The translations under genes were made by a program, and so were the position numbers. Below, one piece after another: positions 42,923 through 52,000 of a stretch of DNA of 64,000 bases. Below the pieces are notes generated by a model, which ran no database searches, was not told the DNA's origin, and saw nothing but the letters and a program-made list of their open reading frames with translations. Positions within the stretch are counted from its first letter, which is position 1, and every line of letters begins with the position of its first letter. The stretch is from Pelomonas aquatica (GTDB lineage: Bacteria; Pseudomonadota; Gammaproteobacteria; Burkholderiales; Burkholderiaceae_C). Where the stretch lies: positions 62,001 to 126,000 of the forward strand of contig NZ_JAPPUW010000001.1 of assembly GCF_026712205.1 (NCBI RefSeq). Reading direction: 5' to 3'.

Positions 42923-44340
42923 GCTGCGGCTCCTTCGTCGTTGCGGCTGCGGTAGGGCACGGTGATCGTGACCACGGTGCCCGAGGGTTGGTTCTCGGTG
43001 ACGGTGACGCTGGCGCGGCTGCCATGCAGCAGCTGCAGGCGTTCGCGGATATTGGCCAGGCCCACGCCGGTGCCGGAGGTGGCGGCGCGGCCAAAGCCCA
43101 GGCCCGTGTCGGCGACCGTGACGGCCAGCTTGCCGTGCACGATCTCGGCCTTGACGCTCAGCCTGCCGCCCTCGGCCTTGGGCTCCAGGCCGTGCTTGAT
43201 CGCGTTCTCGACCAGGCCCTGGATCATCATGGGCGGGAACTCGGCCGACATCAGGCCCTCGGGCACGTCGATCTCGGTCTGCAGCCGCTCTTCCATGCGC
43301 ACCTTCAGGATCTCGAGGTAGGGGCGGATGACGGCCAGCTCGCGGCCCAGGTCGCGCAGGCCGCCGTTGGCATTGGCCTCGCGCATCGTCGGCATGGAGG
43401 CGCGCAGCAGCGCGATCAGGTTGCGCTGCATCTGGCTGGCGCGCGGCGGGTCGGTCTCGATCAGGTGGTCGATGCTGGCCAGCGTGTTGAACAGGAAGTG
43501 CGGCTCGACCTGGGCCTGCATCGCGGCCATGCGGGCCTCGACGACCTGGCGCTTCAGGCTCTCGGCCTCGGCCGTCTCGGCGGCCTGCGCGGCCTTGACC
43601 TCGGCCTGGATGCGGCCCTTGTACATGGCCTTGATGACGGCCGAGGCCAGGATCCACAGGATGGCGAAGTCGACCAGGGAGTCGCCCAGCTGCACGACGG
43701 TCACGCGGCGGCGGGTCGAGGACGTGGCCATCTCCTCCGCGGCGTCGTGCAGCGCCTGCTGGGCCACGGTGGCGGCGTCCTGCGCCTCCTTGACGGCCTC
43801 GGCCTCCTGCTTGAGCTGGTCGAGCTTGTCCTTGGCGGCCTCCAGCGCGGCGCGGATGTCTTCGGGCTTGGCGCTCTTGGGGAAGTCGATCGCGACGGTG
43901 GCGTTGTCGTCGGCCTCGTCCTGGCCGGCGGCGTCGCTGGCGGCCGGGCGCACCGGCTGGATGCGCACGCCGCGCTCGTCGACCTTGATCTCGTAGTGGA
44001 CGCCCTTGTCGGCCTCCTTCTTCTTCTCGCTCTTCTCGACGGCCTTGCGCGCCTGGTCGGCGGCCTTCCTGGCCTCGGCTTCGAGCTTGGCCTGGCGGCG
44101 GCTGGCGCCGTGGTCATGCTCCTCGACGGTCTCGCTGATATGCCAGGTGAAGGGCGGCAGGTTCTTCAGCACGTTGACGCCGATCAGCAGGGCCAGCGCC
44201 AGCAGCACGAAGCGCTTCCAGCTGATGCCGACCAGCCAGCCGGCGTAGACATGGAAATAGCGCACCGCGGCGGCGGAGAAGCGCTGCCAGCGCTCGATCC
44301 AGAGCTTCTGCTGGGGGCTGGGGGTGAAGGGGGTGCTCAT
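42919..44340 (-). CDS. LytS-type (His_kinase) membrane sensor kinase
   Basis: A 473-residue kinase from the ATG at 44340. TM1 is near residues 43-60, then a long Lys/Glu/Ala-rich coiled-coil-like region up to about 205 that follows a EEHDHGASRR patch, then TM2 near 210-235, and a catalytic part with the LytS phosphoacceptor VEPHFLFNTLASI (His281) and a HATPase domain (MIQGLVENAIKHGL, DTGLGFG). The extracytoplasmic or juxtamembrane region is unusually long and highly charged for this class. A frame open to 44469 is not used. Confidence 0.92.
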   Translation of the reverse strand: MSTPFTPSPQQKLWIERWQRFSAAAVRYFHVYAGWLVGISWKRFVLLALALLIGVNVLKNLPPFTWHISETVEEHDHGASRRQAKLEAEARKAADQARKAVEKSEKKKEADKGVHYEIKVDERGVRIQPVRPAASDAAGQDEADDNATVAIDFPKSAKPEDIRAALEAAKDKLDQLKQEAEAVKEAQDAATVAQQALHDAAEEMATSSTRRRVTVVQLGDSLVDFAILWILASAVIKAMYKGRIQAEVKAAQAAETAEAESLKRQVVEARMAAMQAQVEPHFLFNTLASIDHLIETDPPRASQMQRNLIALLRASMPTMREANANGGLRDLGRELAVIRPYLEILKVRMEERLQTEIDVPEGLMSAEFPPMMIQGLVENAIKHGLEPKAEGGRLSVKAEIVHGKLAVTVADTGLGFGRAATSGTGVGLANIRERLQLLHGSRASVTVTENQPSGTVVTITVPYRSRNDEGAAA

Positions 44341-44753
44341 GGCCGTTTTTCGTCGTTGGAGCCACTGTACGCAGGCGATTCGGGCACAGTGGGGCCGAAG
44401 CGACACGCCGGCCGGTGCGCCGGACGAACTGCAGGGCCGCGCGACAGGCCGTGCGGCGCGGCGTGACACCCTTGTGGAAGCCCCGGCAATCGTTCACGGA
44501 CGACTGCCGCGCAGCCTAAATCCGGCAGTTGAGCAGGCCCGAGGGCATGGCGAAGCGGCCGGCTGGCAAGGCGCGCCGACGAAGTGGGCTGCTGCCCACG
44601 AGGAGAAGCAACGCGGCCAGCAGGCCGAAGCGCCAGGCCAGCGGGCTTGCAGCGCTGTTCACCGAAGTGGTGAATGCCGCGCCAAGGCCAAGGGCTTGAC
44701 CTGCCGAGACTTTCGATGAGCAGGAAGCGGTCAACTGCCGGATTTGGGCTTAG
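44341..44753. other. Intergenic region with no gene assigned
   Basis: About 410 bases between the divergently placed kinase gene and a terminator for the YceI gene. It must contain the kinase operon promoter (right end of the kinase gene). I see one short hairpin (TTCACCGAAGTGGTGAA, about 44659-44675) and a 72-residue frame (44516-44734, minus) with one hydrophobic stretch and no family match, which I do not call as a gene. Confidence 0.5.
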
Positions 44754-44777
44754 CAAAAAGCCCGCGCAAGGCGGGCT
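44754..44777 (-). terminator. Rho-independent terminator of the YceI/b561 operon
   Basis: A 7-bp stem AGCCCGC/GCGGGCT with a five-base loop (44759-44777). On the minus strand it is followed by TTTTT, about 25 bases after the stop of the distal YceI gene. Confidence 0.85.
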
Positions 44778-44801
44778 GGTGCAGGCGGGACGCAGCAGCG
44801 C

Positions 44802-45368
44802 TTACTGCTTGACGGCTTCGACCTGGATGACGATGCGGACGTTGTCCGGGATGCCGGGCACGCCGTAGCTGACGCCCCACTGGCTGCGCTGGATGGTGGT
44901 CTCGAAGTCGCCGCCGCAGACCTCGCGCTTGAGCATCGGGTTCTCGTAGCAGTTGAAGCTGGTCGCGGTCAGCGTGACCGGGTTGGCCTTGCCGCGCAGC
45001 GTCAGCTCGCCGGCCACGCTGGCCAGCTTGTCGCCGTTGAACGTGAACTTGTCGCCGACGAACTTGGCCGTCGGGAACTCGGCGGCGGCGAAGAAGTCCT
45101 TGCTCTTCAGGTGGCCGTCGAAGGGGCCGACGCCGCTGGAGATGGAGTTCATGTCGAGGGTGACTTCGACCTTGCCGGTCTTGGCGGCCTTGTCCAGCGT
45201 GATCGTGCCTTCCTTTTTGTCCCAGCGGCCGCGGTTGGTGCTGGTGCCGAAGTGCTTGGCCTCGAAGAACACGGTGGTGTGGCTCGGGTCGACCGCGTAG
45301 GTGGCGCTCTGGGCCTGAGCGGCGCCGACGGCGGCGAGCAGGGCGGTGAGCAGCAGGGCTTTCTTCAT
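44802..45368 (-). CDS. YceI-family periplasmic protein
   Basis: A 188-residue secreted lipocalin-like protein: signal peptide MKKALLLTALLAAVGAAQA, then the YceI pattern YAVDPSHTTVFFEAKH, GPFDGHLKSKDFFAA and LTLRGKANPVTL. YceI proteins bind isoprenoid-type lipids in the periplasm. A pair of Cys residues (CYENPMLKREVC) may form a disulphide. It is the last gene of a three-gene unit with another YceI protein and cytochrome b561. Confidence 0.94.
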   Translation of the reverse strand: MKKALLLTALLAAVGAAQAQSATYAVDPSHTTVFFEAKHFGTSTNRGRWDKKEGTITLDKAAKTGKVEVTLDMNSISSGVGPFDGHLKSKDFFAAAEFPTAKFVGDKFTFNGDKLASVAGELTLRGKANPVTLTATSFNCYENPMLKREVCGGDFETTIQRSQWGVSYGVPGIPDNVRIVIQVEAVKQ

Positions 45369-45408
45369 CGGGAGGGTCTCCAGGGGGTGGGTGGGATAGA
45401 AGTTGTTC

Positions 45409-45942
45409 TCAAAGGCCGCTGAAGGCCAGCTTGAACTTGACGGTCACGTCGTTGGCGACCATCGACGTGTCGGCCCATTCGCCGTCGCCGATCTTGAAGT
45501 CCAGACGCTTGATGGCCACGCTGCCGCTGGCGACGCCGGCCGCCAGCGTGATCGGCACGACGACGTCGCGCGAGGCGCCCTTGATCGTCAGCTTGCCGGC
45601 CACTTCGTATCTGCCGGGGCCGGCGGCCTTGATGGCGCTGGACACGAAGCTGGCCTTGCCGTTGCGCTTGGTGTCGAACCAGGGAGAGCCGGCCAGCTCC
45701 TTGTCGAAGCCCGGGTCGCCGAGGGACACGCTGCCGAGGTCCACCGTGAAGGCGATCCTGCCGGCCTCGGGCTTCCTGGCGTCGAAGTCGAGCTGGGCCT
45801 CGAACTTCCTGAACTTGCCGTCGACGGGCACGCCCATCTGCTTGAAGGTGAAGCTCAGGTCGCTCTTGTCGGGCTGCAGCGTGGCGGCCTGGGCGGCGAT
45901 GGCGCCGGCGGCGAGCAGCAGGGCGGGGAGCAGGCGTTTCAT
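45409..45942 (-). CDS. YceI-family periplasmic protein, second paralogue
   Basis: A 177-residue secreted protein with a signal peptide (MKRLLPALLLAAGAIAAQA) and YceI pattern, starting at the ATG at 45942: LQPDKSDLSFTFKQMGVPVDG, DPGFDKELAGSPWFD, LTIKGASRDVVVPI. It differs from its neighbour in lacking the Cys pair. It starts 14 bases after the cytochrome b561 gene, as commonly seen for yceI with a b561-type electron carrier. Confidence 0.93.
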   Translation of the reverse strand: MKRLLPALLLAAGAIAAQAATLQPDKSDLSFTFKQMGVPVDGKFRKFEAQLDFDARKPEAGRIAFTVDLGSVSLGDPGFDKELAGSPWFDTKRNGKASFVSSAIKAAGPGRYEVAGKLTIKGASRDVVVPITLAAGVASGSVAIKRLDFKIGDGEWADTSMVANDVTVKFKLAFSGL

Positions 45943-45956
45943 GAAGGCATGTCCTT

Positions 45957-46493
45957 TCAGGCGCGGCCGGGCCACATGCGGGCGAGCAGGCCGTCTTGGT
46001 CGATGAAGTGGTGCTTCAGCGCGGCGCCGACATGGGCCAGCACCAGCGCGGCCAGGCCATAGGCGGCCAGCCCGTGCAGTTCCTTGAAGAGGTCGGCCAG
46101 CGCCTTGTCCTTGGGCACGAAGTCGGGCAGCGGCAGCACGCCGAACCAGACGACGGGGAAGCCCGCGGCCGAGCTGTAGGCCCAGCCCAGCAGCGGCACC
46201 GCGAAGAAGGCGAGGTAGAGCAGGCCGTGCATCGCATGCGCGGCGCTCGCCTGCCAGGCGGGCATGGGGAGGTCGGCCGGCGGGCGGTGCGTCAGGCGCC
46301 ACAGCAGCCGCAGCGCGGACAGGGCCAGGATGCCGATGCCGGCCCATTTGTGCCAGTTGAAGAGCTTGAGCCGCAGCGGCGAGAACGGCAGGTCGGCCAT
46401 GTACAGGCCCACGCCGAACGCGCAGACGATGGCCAGCGCGAGCAGCCAGTGCAGCACGATGGCGGTGGAGGTGTAGCGGGGGGCGGGGCTCAT
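45957..46493 (-). CDS. Cytochrome b561
   Basis: A 178-residue four-helix membrane cytochrome from the ATG at 46493. Haem-ligand His residues lie in TAIVLHWLLAL, LFNWHKWAGIG, AMHGLLYLAFF and ELHGLAAYGL. It moves electrons across or within the inner membrane, likely from or to quinol. It is the first gene of the unit with two YceI proteins. The promoter must lie in the 245-base gap to the acyltransferase. Confidence 0.93.
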   Translation of the reverse strand: MSPAPRYTSTAIVLHWLLALAIVCAFGVGLYMADLPFSPLRLKLFNWHKWAGIGILALSALRLLWRLTHRPPADLPMPAWQASAAHAMHGLLYLAFFAVPLLGWAYSSAAGFPVVWFGVLPLPDFVPKDKALADLFKELHGLAAYGLAALVLAHVGAALKHHFIDQDGLLARMWPGRA

Positions 46494-46738
46494 GGTGGCA
46501 GCAGTGTGCGGCCGGCAGCCCCCGGAGCGGTTCACCGGCCTTGTTGCCAATGTTCATCGATTTTGAATGTGCCTGCGACTGCGCGGCCAGCACACCGGTG
46601 CCGCTCGGTGCGAAGCGAGGGGGCCATTTCCGCACCCGGCGGCATCCAAACCGGTGACACTAGCGCTCAAGACGATTCAAGATGCAACCATGGCTCAGCC
46701 CCGGCCGCCGGCCGGCGGGGGCCGACAAGGGGGGTGAA

Positions 46739-47497
46739 GTGTCCGACGCGATGTCATCCAGCCGCAATCTGGGCGAGAGCTTCAATGAGTATTTCGAGCT
46801 GCTGCCGGCGCTCGACGAAGCCACCCGGAACGAGGTCTACCGCGTCCGCCACGAGGTCTATTGCCGCGACCTCGGCTGGGAGGCCCTGCGCGAAGACGGC
46901 ATGGAGAAGGACGAGTTCGACGCCAGCGCCGTGCACTGCCTGCTGCGCCACCGCCACACCGGCGAGCCTGTGGGCTGCACGCGGCTGATCATGGCCGACG
47001 AAGCCCACCCGGAGGCGCTGCTGCCGGTCGAGGCGAGCTGCGCCGAGGTGCTGGACCGCCGCATCATCGACCCGGCCAGGCTGCCGCGCCGGACCGTGGC
47101 CGAGGTGTCGCGCCTGGCCGTCATGCGCAACTTCCGCCAGCGCAAGGGCGAGTCGCAATCGGCGTCGTCGATGAGCGACAACGACTTCGAGCCGCGCGGC
47201 CAGCAGGCGCGCTTTCCCTACATCCCGGTCAGCCTGTACTTCGGTGCGGCCGCGATCGCGCGCCGGCTCGGCCGCGAGCATGTGCTGGTGCTCACCGAGC
47301 CGCGGCTGGCCGCGCACTTCGCGCGGCTGGGCGTGCACATCCAGACCATCGGCGGCAGCATCGAACACCGCGGCACGCGCGTGCCCTCGCTGTTCCTGAC
47401 CAGCCAGTTCGCGCCCGGCCTGAGGCCGCTGATCCGCACGCTCTACGACGCGATCGAGCGCGACATCGACGCGCGCTTCGACGCCCACCAGGGCTGA
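46739..47497 (+). CDS. PEP-CTERM/exosortase-associated acyltransferase
   Basis: A 252-residue GNAT-like protein of the PEP-CTERM/exosortase-associated acyltransferase family (NLGESFNEYFELLPAL, NEVYRVRHEVYCRDLGWE, AEVSRLAVMRNFRQRKGE, IPVSLYFGAAAIARRLG). The GTG at 46739 has an excellent ribosome site (AGGGGGGTGA) just before it, better than the ATG at 46682. In known systems it accompanies exosortase and exopolysaccharide genes; none is present here, so the system must be elsewhere in the genome. Confidence 0.88.
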   Translation: MSDAMSSSRNLGESFNEYFELLPALDEATRNEVYRVRHEVYCRDLGWEALREDGMEKDEFDASAVHCLLRHRHTGEPVGCTRLIMADEAHPEALLPVEASCAEVLDRRIIDPARLPRRTVAEVSRLAVMRNFRQRKGESQSASSMSDNDFEPRGQQARFPYIPVSLYFGAAAIARRLGREHVLVLTEPRLAAHFARLGVHIQTIGGSIEHRGTRVPSLFLTSQFAPGLRPLIRTLYDAIERDIDARFDAHQG

Positions 47498-47501
47498 AAC
47501 T

Positions 47502-48407
47502 TCAACGTCTTCCGATCAGGAAGACGCCCCCCAGCACCAGCAGCGTGCCCAGCGCGATCCACGCGTTCATCGGCTCGCCGAGGATGAAGACGCTCATCAG
47601 CACCGTGCTCATCGGCCCCACCATGCCGACCTGGGCCGACAGCGGCGCGCCGATGCGCGCGATGGCCAGCATCACCAGCAGCACCGGCGCCACCGTGCAG
47701 GCCGTGGCGTTCAGCAGCGACAGCCACAGCACCGGCTCCGGCACCCGGGCCGCCGACAGCGGCCGCAGCAGCGCGAACTGCCCGATGCACAGCCCGCAGG
47801 CCACGCTGCTGGCCAGGCCCGTCAGCCGCAGCGCACCGAGGCGCTGCACGACGCGGCCGCTCAGCGCCAGGTAGACCGCATAGCTGACCGCGCTGCCGAA
47901 CACCAGCGCCGCGCCGACGGCCGTGCCCGCGCCCTCGAAGTGCAACTCGTGCGCAAACACGGCCACGACGCCGGCATAGCTGACGAGCAGGGCCAGCACC
48001 TGCCGACGCTCGATGCGGTGGTGGAAGAACAGCACCGAGATCAGCAGCACCAGCGTGGGGTTCAGGTAGAGGATGAGGCGCTCCAGGCTGGCCGTGATGT
48101 AGGCCAGGCCGGCGAAGTCCAGGAAGCTGGCGAGGTAGTAGCCGGTGAAGCCCAGCACGACGATGTCGCGCCAGTCCCGCGCCCTGAGCTTCGGGCGGCC
48201 GCGCCCGGCCCACCAGGCCAGTGCCAGGAAGAAGGGCATCGCCAGCAGCATGCGCCACATCAGCAGCGTGACCGCATCGACGCCGCCGTGGCGGTAGGCC
48301 AGCTTGACGATGATGGCCTTGCCCGAGAAGCCGATGGCGCCCAGCGCCGCGAGCAGCAGGCCGGGCCACATGCGGGGGCGTTCTGGAAGGGAGGCGGGGT
48401 GCGTCAT
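47502..48407 (-). CDS. EamA/DMT-family transporter
   Basis: A 301-residue ten-helix transporter with two EamA repeats (about 12-140 and 155-295), starting at the ATG at 48407; family features are LAALGAIGFSGKAIIVKLAYR and ILGEPMNAWIALGTLLVLGGVFL. Probably exports a small metabolite. It is convergent with the acyltransferase gene at a four-base gap. Confidence 0.9.
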   Translation of the reverse strand: MTHPASLPERPRMWPGLLLAALGAIGFSGKAIIVKLAYRHGGVDAVTLLMWRMLLAMPFFLALAWWAGRGRPKLRARDWRDIVVLGFTGYYLASFLDFAGLAYITASLERLILYLNPTLVLLISVLFFHHRIERRQVLALLVSYAGVVAVFAHELHFEGAGTAVGAALVFGSAVSYAVYLALSGRVVQRLGALRLTGLASSVACGLCIGQFALLRPLSAARVPEPVLWLSLLNATACTVAPVLLVMLAIARIGAPLSAQVGMVGPMSTVLMSVFILGEPMNAWIALGTLLVLGGVFLIGRR

Positions 48408-48538
48408 GCCTCGCCCATGATCGTTCAGAGCGCGGTGCGCCAGGCTTCCCACTTGGCGCGGGCGGCCTTCGCGTTTTTCCGCATGTGCCTGGCCGGGGCT
48501 TGTCGTTCAATCCGCGCCACAAGACCGGGGAGCTGGAG

Positions 48539-49048
48539 ATGGGAGTGACCGACACCTTGCGCGCAGCGCTCGGCACGGCGGCGGGCCTGCTGCTGATGCT
48601 GCTGGGCAGCGGCTGCACGACGGCGCCCAGGGTGCTGGTCTCGCCGCCGCTGAGCTGCGACGCACCGGGCAGCAACTGCGTCGGCGACCTGATGCAGGCG
48701 CTGGAGGCCTGGAAGGAGGCCTATAACCGCCGCGACCCGCGGCAGCTCCAGCAGCTCTATGCGCCGGGCGCGCTGATCACCGACGACGAATACACGGCCG
48801 TGCCGCTGGACGGCGAGGGCGTGCCGCTGTTTTTCGACGAAATGTCGCAGCGGCCGACGGCGCGCATGCGCTGGATCATCGGCAACCTGCAGCTGTTCGG
48901 CGACACGGCGGTGCGCTCGGGCGAATGCGAATTCGAGGAGCAGTCCGACGGACAGGCGCGGACGCGGCCGGTGCGCTACAGCTTCGCCTATGAGCGCATC
49001 GGTGGCCGCTGGCTCATCGTGCTGCAGCACTTGACGCGGAGGCCTTGA
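48539..49048 (+). CDS. NTF2-like (SnoaL/DUF4440-type) probable lipoprotein
   Basis: About 169 residues from the ATG at 48539 (GGAG before it). An N-terminal hydrophobic segment ends with a lipobox-like LLGSGC (Cys near 28), so lipidation is likely. The remainder has the NTF2-like shape (LEAWKEAYNRRDPRQLQQLYAPGALI..., SFAYERIGGRWLIVLQHLT). These domains often bind small hydrophobic ligands or help nuclease-type proteins. The function is unknown. Confidence 0.75.
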   Translation: MGVTDTLRAALGTAAGLLLMLLGSGCTTAPRVLVSPPLSCDAPGSNCVGDLMQALEAWKEAYNRRDPRQLQQLYAPGALITDDEYTAVPLDGEGVPLFFDEMSQRPTARMRWIIGNLQLFGDTAVRSGECEFEEQSDGQARTRPVRYSFAYERIGGRWLIVLQHLTRRP

Positions 49049-49053
49049 AAGAC

Positions 49054-49083
49054 AAAGCCCCGCAGTCCGGACTGCGGGGCTTT
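49054..49083. terminator. Bidirectional terminator
   Basis: A perfect 15-bp inverted repeat (AAAGCCCCGCAGTCC and its complement) with AAA on one side and TTTT on the other. It lies between convergent stops at 49048 (plus) and 49100 (minus) and would end transcription from both sides. Confidence 0.9.
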
Positions 49084-49099
49084 TGCCTCGCGCGGAGGA

Positions 49100-52000
49100 T
49101 CAGACCTTGGCGATCAGCGCATCCCACTTGGCCCTGGCCGCCTTTTCGTGGCGGGCCTTCACATGGCCGTAGCCGCGGATGTCCTCCGGCACGCGGGCCA
49201 GCTCGACGGCTGCATCCAGCTTGTCGGCCGTCAGCCCGGCCAGCGCCTTGTCGACACCGGCACGGTAGTCGGCGATCCAGCGGCGCTCCATCTTGCGCTC
49301 CTCGGTGTGGCCGAAGATGTCGAAGGCCGTGCCGCGCAGGCCCTTCATCCGGGCCAAGGCCGCGAAGGCCGGGCGCACCCAGCCGCCGAAGGGCCGCTTG
49401 ACGAGCTCGCCCTTGTCGTTGCGCTTGGCCAGCAGCGGCGGCGCGAGGTGGTGGACGAGCTTGTAGTCGCCCTCGAACATGCCGGCGATCTTGGCCGTGA
49501 AGGCCTTGTCGGTGTGCAGGCGGGCGACCTCGTACTCGTCCTTGTAGGCCATCAGCTTGAACAGATAGCGGGCGACCGCCTCGGTCAGCCTCGTGCCATT
49601 GCCCAGCTTGGTTTCGGCCGCACGCACCTTGTCGACGAAGGCCTGGTACTCGGCCGCGTAGGCGGCGTTCTGGTAGCCGGTCAGGAAGTCCACGCGCTTG
49701 GCAACCATCTCGTCGACGCCCTGGCGCTTGACGAGCTGGATGACGGCCTGGGCCGCGTACAGGGCCTGCACGGCCTTCAGGTCGTGGGCGCAGCGGCGGC
49801 CCCATTCGAAGGCGGCCTTGTTGTTGTCGATCTGCACGCCGTTGAGCTCGATGGCGCGCATCAGCGCGTCGTAGCTCAGCGGGATGCGGCCCTGCTGCCA
49901 CGCATAGCCGAGCATCAGCGGGTTGGTGTAGAGCGAGTCGCCCAGCAGCTTGACGGCCACTTCCTCGGCGTCGAAGGCGCCCAGATGATCGCGGCCCACC
50001 GCATCGCCCACGGCCTTTTCGCAAGCCGCGCCAGGGAAGCTCCAGTTCGCGTCGTTCACCAGCGTGGCCGTCGGCGAGCCATGCGTGTTCAGCGCCACGA
50101 AGGTGCGGCCCTCGCGCATGACGGCCAGCGTGCTCTTGTTGGCGGCGACGATGGCATCGCAGGCGATGACGAGGTCGGCCTCGGCCGTGCCGACCTTGGT
50201 GCAGTAGATGGCCTCGGGCTGGTCGGCGATCTGGATGTGGCTCCAGGTCGCGCCGCCCTTCTGGGCCAAGCCCGCGGCGTCCTGAGTGATGACGCCCTTG
50301 CCTTCCAGATGGGCCGCCATGCCCAGTAGCTGGCCGATGGTGATGACGCCCGTGCCGCCCACGCCGGCGACGACGATGCCCCAGGCCTCGTCGGCGTTCG
50401 GGACGACCGGCATCGGCAGGCCCGGCAGCGCCGCGTCGAAGGGGCTCTTGCGCGCCTCCTTCCTGGGCTTCCTCAGCTCGCCGCCCTCGACGGTGACGAA
50501 GCTCGGGCAGAAGCCCTTCACGCAGGAGTAGTCCTTGTTGCAGGTGTTTTGGTTGATCTGGCGCTTGCGGCCGAAATCGGTCTCCACCGGCTCGATGGAC
50601 AGGCAGTTGGACTGGATGGAGCAGTCGCCGCAGCCCTCGCAGACCAGCTCGTTGATGACGACGCGCTTGGCCGGGTCCACCAGCTTGCCGCGCTTGCGGC
50701 GGCGGCGCTTCTCGGTGGCGCAGGTCTGGTCGTAGATGATGACCGTCGTGCCTTCGATCTCGCGGAACTGGCGCTGGATGCTGTCCAGCTCGTCGCGGTG
50801 GTGCACGGTGACGCCGGGCGCCAGGGCCACGCCCTCGTACTTGGCCGGCTCGTCGGTGACGATGACCAGCTTCTTCACGCCTTCCGAGATCACGCTGTTC
50901 ATGATCTGGATGACGGTGTGGCCCTCGGGGCGCTCGCCGACCGTCTGACCGCCGGTCATCGCAACCGCGTCGTTATAGAGGATCTTGTAGGTGATGTTGA
51001 CACCCGCGGCGATGCTCTGGCGGATGGCCAGACTGCCGCTGTGGAAGTAGGTGCCGTCGCCGAGGTTGGAGAAGATGTGCTTCTCGTCCGTGAACGGCGC
51101 CTGGCCGACCCAGGGCACGCCTTCGCCGCCCATCTGCGTGAAGGTGGCCGTGTTGCGGCCGGGCATCCAGGTCACCATGTAGTGGCAGCCGATGCCGCCG
51201 ACGGCGCGCGAACCCTCGGGCACGCGAGTGCTGGTGTTGTGCGGGCAGCCGGAGCAGAACCAGGGCGTGCGGTCGGCGCCGCCGGCGGTCTTCTCCTCGG
51301 CCTTGAGGGACGCCTCCTTGGCGTCGATGACGGCCAGGCGCGCATCCAGGCGGGCGCGGATGTCGCTGTCCACACCCAGCTTCTTCAGCCGCCTGGCGAT
51401 GGCGCGGGCGATGATGGCCGGCGTCAGGTCGGCCTGCGGACGCAGCAGCCAGTGGTCGCTCGGGTTGGGCACGCTCCACTCGCCGCCCTCGCCGTCGCCG
51501 GCGTCGAACTTGCCGAGCACGTTGGGGCGCACGTCGGCGCGCCAGTTGTAGAGCTCTTCCTTGACCTGGTATTCGATGATCTGGCGCTTCTCCTCGACGA
51601 CCAGGATCTCCTGCAGGCCCTTGGCGAACTCGCGCGCCACCTGCGCCTCCAGCGGCCACACGACGTTGACCTTGTGCAGGCGGATGCCGATGCGCCGGCA
51701 GGTGTCGTCGTCCAGGCCCAGGTCGTGCAGCGCCTGGCGGGTGTCGTTGAAGGCCTTGCCGCTGGTGATGATGCCGAAGCGGTCGTTGCTGCCTTCGATG
51801 ACGTTGTAGTTCAGGCGGTTGGCGCGGATATAGGCCAGGGCCGCGTACCACTTGAAGTTCATCATCCGCGACTCCTGCTCCAGCGGCGGATCGGGCCAGC
51901 GGATGTGCAGGCCGCCCTCGGGCACGACGAAGTCCTCGGGCAGGATGATGTCGACGCGGTCGGGGTCGACGCTGACCGAGGCCGACGACTCGACGATCTC

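Noticed and set aside
44516-44734. A 72-codon minus-strand frame with one hydrophobic stretch between the kinase and YceI genes
   Set aside because: No ribosome site, no recognisable family and an unconvincing composition; the hydrophobic-then-basic stretch resembles a C-terminal sorting signal but sits in the middle.
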